A stretch of 64,000 bases of DNA, taken from contig NZ_AUBC01000019.1 in the NCBI RefSeq assembly GCF_000429045.1, forward strand, positions 55,805 to 119,804, in the 5' to 3' direction. The notes beneath the pieces are model-generated. The model worked only from the letters and a program-made list of their open reading frames with translations, ran no database searches and had not been told where the DNA came from. The DNA is from Salinarimonas rosea DSM 21201. GTDB lineage: Bacteria > Pseudomonadota > Alphaproteobacteria > Rhizobiales > Beijerinckiaceae. Shown in pieces: positions 48,071 to 57,371 of this stretch. The translations under genes and the position numbers were made by a program. Numbering within the stretch: the first letter of the stretch is position 1; each line of letters begins with the position of its first letter.

Positions 48071-48832
48071 TCAAAGCCCCGACACCAGATGCCCGCCGTC
48101 GACCGGCACCAGCGCGCCCGTCATCCACGGCGCGGCGTCGGTGGCGAGCAGCAGGAAGGCCGCGTCGAGGTCCTCCGGGCGGCCGAGCCGGCGCATCGGG
48201 ATGCGCTTGACGAGCGCCTCCCCCGCCGGCGTGTCGAAGAAGCCCGCGTTGATCTCGGTCTCGATGTAGCCCGGCGCCAGCGCGTTGACGCGGATGCCGT
48301 GGCGCGCCCACTCGAGGGCGAGCGCCGCATTCATCTGCTTCACGCCGGCCTTGGAGATGCAATAGGGCGCGACGCCGCCGGCGACGCGCTCGGCCACGAT
48401 CGAGGCGATCGTGACGATCGTCCCGCCGCGCCCGCCGTCGCGCCAGGCGCGCGCGGCGTGGGTCGCCATCAGCCAGGGTCCGCGCAGGTTCGTCGCCATC
48501 ACCGCGTCGAACGTGTCGAGCGGCAGGTCGATGGCCGCGCCGGGGCCGCTGACGCCGGCATTGTTGACCAGGACGTCGAGGGGCGCGGACAGCGCCCCGA
48601 AGCAGTCGGCGACCGAGTGGGCGTCCGTCACGTCGAGATCGAGCGCGGCCGCACCCGCGGCGCCCGCGTCCTCCAGCTCGCCGACGAGGGTGGCGAGCCG
48701 GTCGCGCCGGCGTGCGGCGACGCTCACCCGGGCGCCGTGGCGGGCGCACAGCCGCGCGAAATGCGCGCCGAGCCCGCTCGAGGCCCCCGTGATCAGGACA
48801 TGCCGCCCGGCGAGCCGCGCCCCGAGATCCAT
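48071..48832 (-). CDS. SDR family oxidoreductase
   Basis: A 253-residue classical short-chain dehydrogenase. TGASSGLGAHFARLCA (about 15-30), LVNNAGVSG, IASIVAE (catalytic Ser) and YCISKAG (Tyr/Lys), ending with VNALAPGYIETEINAGFFDT and VPVDGGHLVSG. It probably oxidises a 3-hydroxyacyl or other secondary alcohol in the pathway of the downstream acyl-CoA dehydrogenase. First gene of the minus-strand arm; the divergent arm begins at 49125. Confidence 0.93.
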   Translation of the reverse strand: MDLGARLAGRHVLITGASSGLGAHFARLCARHGARVSVAARRRDRLATLVGELEDAGAAGAAALDLDVTDAHSVADCFGALSAPLDVLVNNAGVSGPGAAIDLPLDTFDAVMATNLRGPWLMATHAARAWRDGGRGGTIVTIASIVAERVAGGVAPYCISKAGVKQMNAALALEWARHGIRVNALAPGYIETEINAGFFDTPAGEALVKRIPMRRLGRPEDLDAAFLLLATDAAPWMTGALVPVDGGHLVSGL

Positions 48833-49059
48833 GCCGCTCCTCCACCCGCGGTCTCGCGCCGCGTCGCGACAGGTTCGAACGCCCGCGCCCCACGGTCAAG
48901 CGCCACGCTCCTGCGGCATCGGGCGCGGTCCGCGTGGGAGACGCTGCAGCGCGGGAGGAGGCCACTTGACGCCGAGCAACTCGAAGACCTATCATGCCAC
49001 GATGTGCAATTGATGCGGGAGTGGGCACCAAACGCCGAAACAACATGCGGGCAGCTATA

Positions 49060-49089
49060 TTGACTCAGGGTTGCCGTCATGTCCCATAT
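49060..49089 (+). promoter_or_regulatory. Candidate promoter for the metallolyase/AEC arm
   Basis: TTGACT (49060-49065), then CCATAT at 49084-49089 after 18 bases (or CCCATA after 17). It lies in the only AT-rich part of the divergent gap, 36 bp before the start codon. The -10 match is weak. Confidence 0.4.
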
Positions 49090-49124
49090 TGCGGTGCAAC
49101 ATTCCGCACTGCGAGGGCCATGCC

Positions 49125-50345
49125 ATGAACCTCTCCTTCCCGTCCGGCCACGTTCCCCGCTACGCCGACTTCGAGCTCGCCGGCCTCCTCGACGAGACCA
49201 TGCGCGAGGGCGCCGAGCGCTGCCCCTTCTCGGTTCCCGCCGACCGCAAGGCGGCGCTCGCCCGGCGCATCGTCGACACCGGCGTGCGCGACCTCGTCTT
49301 CGGCTCCGCGCCGACCGATCCCGACCTGATGGCGACGGTGCTCGCCGAGCTCGAGCGCGACGGCGCCGCCGAGGGCGTACGGCTCGCCTTCATCCTGCTG
49401 CTCAATTGCTGGGAGCCGCTGTTCGAGCGGTTCACCCGCTTCCCCGACGCCCTCAAGGACCATGTCTGCATCAGCTACGGCATGGTCGACCACCGCTCCG
49501 ACGAGCGGCTGTTCGAGCGCGTGCACGAGCGATTCCGTGGGCTCGGCTTCCGGCACTTCCGCGTCAGCCTGATCAACAACTTCGCACGGGGCGTCGACGA
49601 GACGGCCTACGCCCACATCGTCGGCCAGATCGATCGGTCGCTGGCACTCGGCATCGACACGGTGCGCATCAACGATTCGCTGGGCGTCTGCTACCCGGAG
49701 ACGATGGCGGTGCTCGCCGCGAACCTGGTGCACGACTACCCGCAGGTGCACTTCTGCGTCCACGCCCACAACGACAAGGGGCTCGGGCTGCAGAACGCGC
49801 TGGCCTCGATCTACAACGGCTTCGACCTGATCGAGGGCGGCTTCTCGGGCTTCGGCAACCGCTCGGGCCTGCCCGCGATCGAGGTCCTGCTCGCGATCTT
49901 CGCCGAGAAGAACATCACCATCCGCGGCATCGGCATCGATCCCGACGCCGCGCGCGAGACGGGCTACGCCGCCGAGGACACGTTCCTCGTCGTGCCCAAC
50001 GTCTACCGGGCTATGACGGGGCGCATCGTGAACTGGGAGAACCTCGGCGTGGCGAACATCCCCGACTACCTCGGCTCGGAGCGGCGCGCGCGCAAGTTCC
50101 TCACCGACGTCGGCACCCACGACCAGACACTGCGCGCCGTGCTGCGCGCGGCGGGCCGCCCGGCGCCGGACGAGAGCAACGGCCTCGAGCCGCTGCGCGC
50201 GGCGCTGCACGCGGAGCTCGACGCCGCCTACGTCGCCAAGCGCCGGGCCTACGAGACGCTGGTGGACGGCATCGAGGCGCTCTACGGCGCGGACGTGATG
50301 TTCGAGGACGTGGCGATCGCCCGCGCCAAGGCATTGGCCGGTTGA
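49125..50345 (+). CDS. DRE-TIM metallolyase (HMG-CoA lyase/isopropylmalate synthase-like)
   Basis: A 406-residue protein. The divalent-metal motif DETMREG (about 21-27) stands for the D-x-T/P-R-D/E-G of the family, and HFCVHAHNDKGLGLQNALAS (about 206-225) has the H-x-H metal ligands. GGFSGFGNRSGLPAIE is the usual glycine-rich end of the barrel. It should cleave or form a C-C bond in a 2-oxo or hydroxyacyl acid with acyl-CoA; the substrate is unclear because it does not match LeuA, NifV, HMG-CoA lyase or DmpG closely. The ATG follows GAGGGCCATGCC; 57 bases before an AEC transporter. Confidence 0.85.
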   Translation: MNLSFPSGHVPRYADFELAGLLDETMREGAERCPFSVPADRKAALARRIVDTGVRDLVFGSAPTDPDLMATVLAELERDGAAEGVRLAFILLLNCWEPLFERFTRFPDALKDHVCISYGMVDHRSDERLFERVHERFRGLGFRHFRVSLINNFARGVDETAYAHIVGQIDRSLALGIDTVRINDSLGVCYPETMAVLAANLVHDYPQVHFCVHAHNDKGLGLQNALASIYNGFDLIEGGFSGFGNRSGLPAIEVLLAIFAEKNITIRGIGIDPDAARETGYAAEDTFLVVPNVYRAMTGRIVNWENLGVANIPDYLGSERRARKFLTDVGTHDQTLRAVLRAAGRPAPDESNGLEPLRAALHAELDAAYVAKRRAYETLVDGIEALYGADVMFEDVAIARAKALAG

Positions 50346-50411
50346 CGGCCCTCGCCAATCGATGATCGGGATCGGCGCGTTGCCGATCCCCCGAGAAAGG
50401 TCGTGTCGGCG

Positions 50412-51365
50412 ATGCTCCAGATCGTGGCGCCCATCTTCGCGGTGATCCTGGCGGGATACCTCTTCGCCCTGTGGCGGGGCGTCGACAAGGCGGGGACGCG
50501 GCTCCTCAACGAGTACGTCCTCTACGGCGCCCTGCCGGCGCTGCTGTTCGTCGCCGTGGCGCGGGCGGACCCCGCGGAGCTGCAGCAATGGAGCTTCATG
50601 GGCGCGACGCTCGCGGGCATCGCCGCCGCCTTCGTGCTCGGCGTGCTCGCGGCGCGGCTCGGCGGCACGGCGATGCCGCAGGCGACGATCCCCGCCATGG
50701 CGGCCTCCTACGGCACGACCGGGTACATGGGGGTGCCGATCCTGATCACCGCGCTCGGCACCGGCGCGGCGGTGCCGGCCGCCATCGCGACGATCCTCCA
50801 CAATGTGCCGGTGATCATGACGGTGATCCTGCTCAACGACCTGCTGTCGCGCCGCGCCGACGGTGGCGCGGGCGGCGCAGCGGCGGTCGCGGGCGCGCTC
50901 AAGGCGACGCTCACGAACCCGCTCACCGTGGCGGTCGTGGCGGGCGTCGTCGTCAGCGTCGCCGGCGTCGCCCTGCCCGCCTCCCTCGCGCGCTTCGCCG
51001 ACTTCCTCGGCGCCGCTGCGGGCCCCACGGCACTCTTCGCGCTCGGGCTCGGCCTCGCCCAGCTCGACGCCTCGGCGCTGCTCGACGGGCGGCGGATCGC
51101 GCGCATCCTGCCGCTCATCGTCATCAAGGTCGTGATCCAGCCGCTCGTCACCTTCGCGGTGGCGATCTACCTGCTGGGGATGGACCCGACGGACCTCTGG
51201 TTCGTGGCCGCGCTGATCATGGCGGCACAGCCGATCGGCGCCGGCGTGTTCGTCTTCGCCTCGAAGTACCGGCATTTCGAGGACGAGACGTCGGTCGCGA
51301 TCATCGCCTCCCTGATCGTCACGCTGGTGACGCTGCCCATCCTGCTCGCCATCTACGCGAGCTGA
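50412..51365 (+). CDS. AEC family transporter (auxin efflux carrier-type)
   Basis: A 317-residue inner-membrane protein with about ten segments in two five-helix halves (MLQIVAPIFAVILAGYLFAL at the start; PMxVPILITALG-like TGYMGVPILITALG in the middle; LIMAAQPIGAGVFVFA near the end). AEC members carry small carboxylates such as malate, malonate or auxin. The ATG is used; GTG at 50403 lies too near GAAAGG. With the metallolyase it may handle the same acid. Confidence 0.9.
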   Translation: MLQIVAPIFAVILAGYLFALWRGVDKAGTRLLNEYVLYGALPALLFVAVARADPAELQQWSFMGATLAGIAAAFVLGVLAARLGGTAMPQATIPAMAASYGTTGYMGVPILITALGTGAAVPAAIATILHNVPVIMTVILLNDLLSRRADGGAGGAAAVAGALKATLTNPLTVAVVAGVVVSVAGVALPASLARFADFLGAAAGPTALFALGLGLAQLDASALLDGRRIARILPLIVIKVVIQPLVTFAVAIYLLGMDPTDLWFVAALIMAAQPIGAGVFVFASKYRHFEDETSVAIIASLIVTLVTLPILLAIYAS

Positions 51366-51370
51366 AACGA

Positions 51371-51398
51371 GAACGGGACCCCGCGAGGGGTCCCGTTC
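51371..51398. terminator. Shared bidirectional terminator hairpin
   Basis: Perfect 12-bp stem GAACGGGACCCC (51371-51382) and GGGGTCCCGTTC (51387-51398), GCGA loop, between the AEC gene and convergent sodB. The flanks lack a long T run, so efficiency is uncertain. Confidence 0.7.
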
Positions 51399-51425
51399 GA
51401 GGCTCCGTGCCGGAGAGCGCGGCGA

Positions 51426-52022
51426 TCAGGCCGCCTCGTTGTAGAGCTTCTCGACGTATTCCCAGTTCACCAGGTGGTCGAGGAAGGCCTTGATGTAGTC
51501 CGGCCGGCGGTTGCGGTAGTCGATGTAGTAGGAGTGCTCCCACACGTCGCAGCCGAGGATCGGCGTCGCGCCGTGGACGAGCGGGCTCTCGCCGTTGGGC
51601 GTCTTCATGATGGCGAGCTTGCCGTCCTTCACCGCGACCCAGCACCAGCCGGAACCGAACTGGCCGACGCCCGCCGCGACGAAGTCCTGCTTCATCTTCT
51701 CGACGCCGCCGAGGTCCTCGACGATCTTCTTCTCCAGCGCGCCCGGGATGGCGCCGCCGCCGTTCGGCTTCATCCAGCTCCAGAAGTGGAGGTGGTTGTA
51801 GTGCTGGCCGGCGTTGTTGAACAGCGCCTGGTTCGTGCCGTAGGAACCCTTGACGATCTCCTCGAGCGACTTGCCGGCGAGCTCCGACCCTTCCAGCAGC
51901 TCGTTGCCCTTCGTCACGTAGGCATTGTGGTGCTTGTCGTGGTGGAATTCGAGCGTCTCGGCCGACATGTAGGGCGAGAGCGCGTCGTAGGCGTAAGGCA
52001 GGGGGGGAAGCTCGAAGGACAT
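51426..52022 (-). CDS. sodB: Superoxide dismutase (Fe type)
   Basis: A 198-residue cytoplasmic Fe/Mn-family superoxide dismutase. Metal ligands are His in EFHHDKHHNAY (about 27), His in AGQHYNHLHFWSW (about 75), Asp in LGCDVWEHSYYIDY and His in the same motif. AGQHYNHLHFW and the GGAIPG turn fit the Fe (or cambialistic) type. The start ATG follows GGAGAGGTATC. Convergent with the AEC gene, sharing a terminator. Confidence 0.96.
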   Translation of the reverse strand: MSFELPPLPYAYDALSPYMSAETLEFHHDKHHNAYVTKGNELLEGSELAGKSLEEIVKGSYGTNQALFNNAGQHYNHLHFWSWMKPNGGGAIPGALEKKIVEDLGGVEKMKQDFVAAGVGQFGSGWCWVAVKDGKLAIMKTPNGESPLVHGATPILGCDVWEHSYYIDYRNRRPDYIKAFLDHLVNWEYVEKLYNEAA

Positions 52023-52251
52023 GATACCTCTCCTGGGCCGTTCGTCTCGGTGCGCGCAGGTGCGCGCGGCGCCACAGAACTAAGCCTCGCGCCGCCGTCC
52101 GGCAACCGCCGGCGCGGCACGCCGGCACGCGAATAACGCACGAGGACGCCGTTTCGCCCCGCCGCGCGGGCGCGGTGCAAACCTTTTTCGATCTCCGCAC
52201 GACGAAGTCCTGCCGGCGAGATGTCGGTACAGCTCACGTCCGGAGACCATC

Positions 52252-54054
52252 ATGACGATTCGATCGCTCCTCCTCGAGGACCTCGTGGAGCCCCTGGAAG
52301 ACGGCGCGCACGATGCCCGCCCGTCCTCTCCCGCCGCCCCGCTCGCGAGCACGCAGCGCTCCGGCATGGTGCTGCCGGCGGCGCCGGACGGCCTCGCGGC
52401 CCCGTATCGCGGCGCGGACGCCGGCGGCGCGCCGCGGGCGCCGGAGCCCTTCGGCGCGCTCGTCGGCGAGCGGGACCCGATGAGCGGGGAGCCGACGCAG
52501 CAGCTCGCGATCATCTCCGGCACGGAGTACGCCGACATCCTGACCGCCACGGCCGCGACGATCCCGGAGAATTTCATCGGCGTCGCCGCGTACGGTGGCG
52601 ACGACCTGATCGTCCGCGACCGGACCGGCGACATGAGCGGCAACGACGACATCACCATCGACGGCGGCGAAGGCCACGACACGGTCGACTACTCGCAGGC
52701 CGTCGGCCGGGTGGTGGTCGACTTCCTCTTCGGGACCGTGCAGGAGCTCGCCCCGATCTGGGCGCCGCCGGGCTCGCTCGTCCGCAGCCATGACGACCTG
52801 ATCTCGATCGAGGCCGTGATCGGAACCGATCACGACGACATCTTCAGCGGCAACCATGTCGCCAACGAGATGCACGGCGGCGACGGCGACGACGAGATGT
52901 TCGGCTACGGCGGCGAGGACCTGATCCTCGGCGGCGACGACGACGACTACATCGACGGCGGGGACGACGACGACCTGCTCCACGGCGGCCAGGGAGACGA
53001 CGCCATTCTCGGCGGCGCCGGGAACGACCTGATCACCGGCGGCAGCGGCAGCGACGACATCCTCGGGCAGGACGGCGACGACACCATCATCGCCGGCTCG
53101 GGCGACGACCTCGTTTTCGGCGGCGCGGGCAACGACACGATCCATGTCGGCTCGGGCAACGACACGGTCTGGGCCGACGGCGACGACGACACGGTTCACC
53201 TCGCGGGCGCCGGCGACAATACGCTCCACGGCGGCACGGGGGTCGACCGGCTCGTGATCACGGGGCCCGTCGACTCCGTCAGCCTGTATCACGGCTGGGT
53301 GGACCGGCCCGACGGCTTCGATACGATCAGCGGGTTCGAGAACCTCACCACCGGGAACGACGCCCAGTCGATCATCGGCAGCGACGTCGCCAACGACATC
53401 CGGTCGAACGGCGGGAACGACGTCGTCCTCGGCAACGGCGGCAACGATTTCGTCCTCGCCGGCGACGGCGACGATATCGTCGACGGCGGATCGGGGCACG
53501 ACAGCCTGCGGGGCGGCAATGGCAACGACACCGTCCTCGGCGGGTACGGCAACGACACGATCTTCGGCAACGACGGCAACGACACGCTGAACGGAGACGA
53601 GGGCGCGGACGCGATCAGGGGCGGTCGCGGCGCGGACACGATCCGCGGCGGCGACGGCAACGACGACCTGCGGGGCGGGGCGCATGCCGACACCTTCGTC
53701 TGGGGCGTCGGCGACGGCGGCACCGACACGATCGCGGACTTCTCGCTCGCGCAGGACAAGCTCTCCTTCCTGCCGGGCTTCCTCGCCGCCGGCCCGATCA
53801 CATCGGTACTCGGGGCGATCGACGCGGGCGATCTCGGAGCCGCTCTCCTGGGCCACACGGCGCATGGCGGCCTGAAGGTGATCGCCTACCTCGAAGGGGT
53901 CGACGCCGACGCGCTGTCGCAGGCGATCGTCGACGGCTCGATCTTCCAGGTCGAGACGACGGGCCTCGGCGACGACGCGCCCGGCGGCTTCGATTTCGGC
54001 GGGCTCGGCGGCGGCGTGCTTCCGCTCGAGCCGCAGGGCGGCCTGCTGCTCTGA
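52252..54054 (+). CDS. RTX calcium-binding repeat protein, type I secretion substrate
   Basis: A 600-residue acidic protein with no cysteine-rich or enzymatic domain. Residues about 1-90 are Ala/Pro-rich, then two blocks of nonapeptide RTX repeats (GGxGxDxhx) at about 175-330 and 380-480, for example GGAGNDTIH, GNDGNDTLNG and GGDGNDDLRG. A DTFVWGVGDGGTDTIADF serralysin-C-like segment follows and the tail ends in Gly/Leu. The repeats fold on binding Ca2+ outside the cell and guide export by the ABC transporter and adaptor encoded directly downstream. The target or activity is unknown. The ATG follows GGAGACCATC. Confidence 0.92.
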   Translation: MTIRSLLLEDLVEPLEDGAHDARPSSPAAPLASTQRSGMVLPAAPDGLAAPYRGADAGGAPRAPEPFGALVGERDPMSGEPTQQLAIISGTEYADILTATAATIPENFIGVAAYGGDDLIVRDRTGDMSGNDDITIDGGEGHDTVDYSQAVGRVVVDFLFGTVQELAPIWAPPGSLVRSHDDLISIEAVIGTDHDDIFSGNHVANEMHGGDGDDEMFGYGGEDLILGGDDDDYIDGGDDDDLLHGGQGDDAILGGAGNDLITGGSGSDDILGQDGDDTIIAGSGDDLVFGGAGNDTIHVGSGNDTVWADGDDDTVHLAGAGDNTLHGGTGVDRLVITGPVDSVSLYHGWVDRPDGFDTISGFENLTTGNDAQSIIGSDVANDIRSNGGNDVVLGNGGNDFVLAGDGDDIVDGGSGHDSLRGGNGNDTVLGGYGNDTIFGNDGNDTLNGDEGADAIRGGRGADTIRGGDGNDDLRGGAHADTFVWGVGDGGTDTIADFSLAQDKLSFLPGFLAAGPITSVLGAIDAGDLGAALLGHTAHGGLKVIAYLEGVDADALSQAIVDGSIFQVETTGLGDDAPGGFDFGGLGGGVLPLEPQGGLLL

Positions 54055-54073
54055 TCCATCGCGAACCGGACGG

Positions 54074-54104
54074 CGCGCGCGGCCACCCGGCCGCGCGCGT
54101 TCTT
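54074..54104 (+). terminator. Rho-independent terminator after the RTX gene
   Basis: Perfect 11-bp stem CGCGCGCGGCC (54074-54084) with GGCCGCGCGCG (54089-54099), ACCC loop, then TTCTT. It lies between the RTX gene and its exporter, likely lowering exporter expression relative to substrate. Confidence 0.65.
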
Positions 54105-54199
54105 CGTTCGGCGCTGGCGCGAACCGTTTCGCCCGCCGCCACGACAAAGCAGCATCCGCGCCGCTTCCCGCGCGCCCCGCCTGCTCCGAGGACCCTCCG

Positions 54200-55921
54200 A
54201 TGCGCCGAGACGCGACTCAGCCTTCCCCCGCCGCTGCCGCCCGCGGGGGCGTCCTCGCCGTGGCGCTGTTCAGCGCGGTGATCAACATCCTGATGCTCAC
54301 CGGCGCGCTCTACATGCTCGAGGTCTACGACCGGGTGCTGCCGAGCCGTTCCGTGGAGACGCTCGTCGCGCTCTCCGTCATCGCGCTCGCGCTGTTCGGC
54401 CTGCTCGGCGTCCTCGACGTGGTGCGCGGACGGCTCCTGGCGCGGATCGGCGCGCGGATCGACGCGGGGATGGCCGAGCGCGCCTTCGGCTTCAGCGTGC
54501 GCCTGCCGCTCGCCGCGCCGGGGGCCGACGCCCGCGCGCCGCTGCGCGACCTCGACCTCGTGCGCTCCTTCCTGGCGGGCCCGGGGCCCACGGCCTTCCT
54601 CGACCTGCCCTGGCTGCCGGTCTACCTCGTCGTCGCCTTCGCGATCCACCCGACGATCGGCTGGACCACGGCGGCGGGGGCGGGCCTGCTGATCGGCCTC
54701 GCGCTCCTCGCCGAGCGCGCCAGCCGCGGTCCCGGCGCCGCCGCGCTCGAGGCCGGCGCGCACCGCGACCGCATCGCCGAGGCGGGCCGCCGCAACGCGG
54801 AGAGCCTCGCCGGCATGGGCCTCGCCGCGCGCATCGGCGACATCTGGAACGAGGCGCACACGGCCGCCGTCGCGGCGCAGCAGCGCGGGTCGGACATCGT
54901 CGGCGGGCTCGGTGCCGTCTCGCGGGCGCTGCGCCTCGTGCTGCAGTCCGCTGTGCTCGGTGTCGGCGCGTATCTCGTCGTCGCCGGCGAGCTGAGCGCC
55001 GGGCTGATCATCGCCGCCTCGGTCCTCGCCTCGCGGGCGCTCGCGCCGGTGGAGCAGGCGATCGCGCATTGGCGCGGGTTCAATCAGGCCCGCGGCGCCT
55101 GGCGCCGGCTCGGCGACCTCGATGCGGCCCTGCCCGCGCCCCCGCAGCCGCTGGCGCTGCCCGCCCCGCGCACGGAGCTGCGCGTCGAGGACCTCGCCGT
55201 CGCCACGCCCGGCGACCGGCGCACCGTCCTCGTCGGCGCGAGCTTCGTCCTGCGCGCCGGCGATGCGCTCGGCATCGTCGGCCCGTCGGGATCGGGCAAG
55301 TCGAGCCTCGCCCGTGCGCTGGTCGGCGTGTGGCCGGCGCAGCAGGGCGCCGTGCGCCTCGACGGCGCGCCGCTCGAGCGCTACGCGCCCGAGACGCTCG
55401 GCCGCCACGTCGGCTGGCTGCCGCAGGACCCGAGCCTCGTCGAGGGCACCGTGGCGCAGACGATCTCGCGCTTCGACCCGCAGGCCCCGGCCGAGGCGAT
55501 CGTCGCCGCCGCCCGCGCGGCGGACGTGCACGAGCTCGTGCTGCGGCTGCCGCAGGGCTACGAGACGCGCGTCGGCGAGGGCGGCATGGCGCTCTCCGGC
55601 GGGCAGCGCCAACGCCTCGCGCTCGCCCGCGCGCTCTACGGCGAGCCCTTCCTCGTCGTGCTCGACGAGCCGAACGCCAGCCTCGACGCGGAGGGCGAGG
55701 CCGCGCTGGCGCGCGCGATCGCCGGCGTACGGGCGCGCGGCGGCATCGTCGTGATCATCGCCCACGCCCTCTCGGCGCTCGCCGGCGTCGACACGCTCGC
55801 CGCCATGGTCGGCGGGCGCATCGCCGCCTACGGCCCGAAGGCCGACGTCCTCGCCCGCATCGCCCCGCCGCGGCGCGCGCCGCGCCCGAGCCTCGAAGTC
55901 GTCGCCGACGGCACCCGCTGA
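54200..55921 (+). CDS. Type I secretion system permease/ATPase (PrtD-like)
   Basis: A 573-residue ABC exporter. Six membrane segments in the N-terminal half (first at about 15-40), then an ATPase with Walker A GPSGSGKSS (about 363-371), signature LSGGQRQRLA, Walker B VVLDEPNASLD and H-loop IIAHALSA. No C39 peptidase domain, so it exports leaderless RTX substrates of the PrtD/HasD type. It should move the RTX protein encoded upstream, with the adaptor downstream and a TolC-like channel encoded elsewhere. Confidence 0.95.
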   Translation: MRRDATQPSPAAAARGGVLAVALFSAVINILMLTGALYMLEVYDRVLPSRSVETLVALSVIALALFGLLGVLDVVRGRLLARIGARIDAGMAERAFGFSVRLPLAAPGADARAPLRDLDLVRSFLAGPGPTAFLDLPWLPVYLVVAFAIHPTIGWTTAAGAGLLIGLALLAERASRGPGAAALEAGAHRDRIAEAGRRNAESLAGMGLAARIGDIWNEAHTAAVAAQQRGSDIVGGLGAVSRALRLVLQSAVLGVGAYLVVAGELSAGLIIAASVLASRALAPVEQAIAHWRGFNQARGAWRRLGDLDAALPAPPQPLALPAPRTELRVEDLAVATPGDRRTVLVGASFVLRAGDALGIVGPSGSGKSSLARALVGVWPAQQGAVRLDGAPLERYAPETLGRHVGWLPQDPSLVEGTVAQTISRFDPQAPAEAIVAAARAADVHELVLRLPQGYETRVGEGGMALSGGQRQRLALARALYGEPFLVVLDEPNASLDAEGEAALARAIAGVRARGGIVVIIAHALSALAGVDTLAAMVGGRIAAYGPKADVLARIAPPRRAPRPSLEVVADGTR

Positions 55922-55943
55922 CGTCCCGCGAGAGGAAACCGAC

Positions 55944-57221
55944 ATGACCAGGACCCGACAGCCCTCCCTCGCCCTGCGGGGCCCCGTCCTCGCCGGCCTC
56001 GCCGCGATCGCGCTCGTGCTCGGCGGCCTCGGCGCCTTCTCGGCGACGGCCGCGATCTCCGGGGCCGTCGTGGCGCCGGGCCGGGTCGTGGTCGAGAGCG
56101 CGCCCTCGCCGGTGCAGCACCCGACCGGCGGGATCGTGGGCGAGATCCGCGTGCGCGACGGCGCCCGCGTCGCCGCCGGCGCCGTGCTGATGCGCCTGGA
56201 CGGGACCCAGACGCGGGCCGATCTCGCGGTGATCGACGCCCGCATCGCCACGCTCGCCGCGCGCAAGGCGCGGCTCGAGGCCGAGCGCGACGGGTCGGAC
56301 ACGCTGCCGGCTGCGATCGAAGGGGTCGACGCCGCGCAGCTCGCCGCCGAGACGCGCCTCTTCCGGCTGCGCGAAGAGACCCGCAGCGGGCAGGTGGCGC
56401 AGCTCGAGGAGCGCGTGCGGCAATCCGAGGAGGAGCGCGCGGGCCTGCTCCTGCAGGCGCAAGCGAAGGCGGACGAGGCGGCGCTGGTCGGCGCCGAGCT
56501 CGCCGGCGTGCGGACGCTGTTCGAGAAGGCGCTCGTGCCGACGACGCGCGTGACCGCGCTCGAGCGCGACCTGACGCGGCTCGAGGGCGACCGCGGCCGC
56601 TTCCTCGCGGCGGTGGCCCAGGTCGGCGGGAGGATCGCGGAGACGCGGCTGCAGATCCTCGGCCTCGACCAGGCCCGCCGCAGCGAGGCGGCCGACGAGA
56701 TCCGCGCGATCGAGGGCGAGCTCGCCGGGTTGATCGAGCGGCGCACCGCAGCCCGTGCCGTGCTCGCCCGCGTCGACATCCGCGCGCCGGCGAGCGGGAT
56801 CGTGCACGCGCTCGCCGTGCGCGGCGCCGGCGCCGTCGTCGCGCCGGGCGCGACGCTGCTGGAGATCGTACCCGACGACGGGCCGCTGGCCGTCGAGCTG
56901 CGGATCGCGCCGCAGGACATCGACCAGCTCGTGGCGGGCCGGGCCGCGCTCCTGCGCTTCTCCGCCTTCGACCAGCGCACCACGCCCGAGGTCGCGGGCG
57001 TGCTCGAGCGGGTCTCACCCGATCTCGTCGTCACGGACGGCGTCGCGCACTACCAGGGTCGCGTCGTACTCTCCGCCGAGGCGGCGCGGAGCCTCGGAAG
57101 CCGGACGCTCGTCCCGGGCATGCCGGTCGAGGCCTTCGTGCGAACCTCGGAACGCACGCTGCTCTCGCACCTGACGAAGCCGCTGGGGGACCATCTCGCG
57201 CGGGCCTTCCGGCAGGATTGA
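55944..57221 (+). CDS. HlyD family type I secretion periplasmic adaptor
   Basis: A 425-residue membrane-fusion protein. One N-terminal membrane helix (about 15-38, PVLAGLAAIALVLGGLGAFS) is followed by a lipoyl half-motif (VVVESAPSPVQHPTGGIVGE), a long coiled coil (about 95-240) and the C-terminal beta-barrel with VDIRAPASGIVHALAV. It links the ABC exporter to the outer-membrane channel. The ATG follows GAGAGGAAACCGAC, 22 bases after the exporter stop. Confidence 0.94.
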   Translation: MTRTRQPSLALRGPVLAGLAAIALVLGGLGAFSATAAISGAVVAPGRVVVESAPSPVQHPTGGIVGEIRVRDGARVAAGAVLMRLDGTQTRADLAVIDARIATLAARKARLEAERDGSDTLPAAIEGVDAAQLAAETRLFRLREETRSGQVAQLEERVRQSEEERAGLLLQAQAKADEAALVGAELAGVRTLFEKALVPTTRVTALERDLTRLEGDRGRFLAAVAQVGGRIAETRLQILGLDQARRSEAADEIRAIEGELAGLIERRTAARAVLARVDIRAPASGIVHALAVRGAGAVVAPGATLLEIVPDDGPLAVELRIAPQDIDQLVAGRAALLRFSAFDQRTTPEVAGVLERVSPDLVVTDGVAHYQGRVVLSAEAARSLGSRTLVPGMPVEAFVRTSERTLLSHLTKPLGDHLARAFRQD

Positions 57222-57371
57222 GCCGCACTGGTGCCGGTCGGAGGTCTCGAAGGCGTGCGTGGCATGGAACCGATCGTGCGCCCGGTCGATCCTGCTCGAT
57301 TGGCAACGGCGTCCGTTCGACATACCGTGGCGGCGCCGCGCGGCCCATGCCACGAGTCTCGAAGGGAACCC

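Noticed and set aside
52850..53690. Tandem repeats resembling an array
   Set aside because: They are the coding repeats of the RTX protein, in frame and degenerate; no CRISPR-type repeat-spacer pattern exists in the window.
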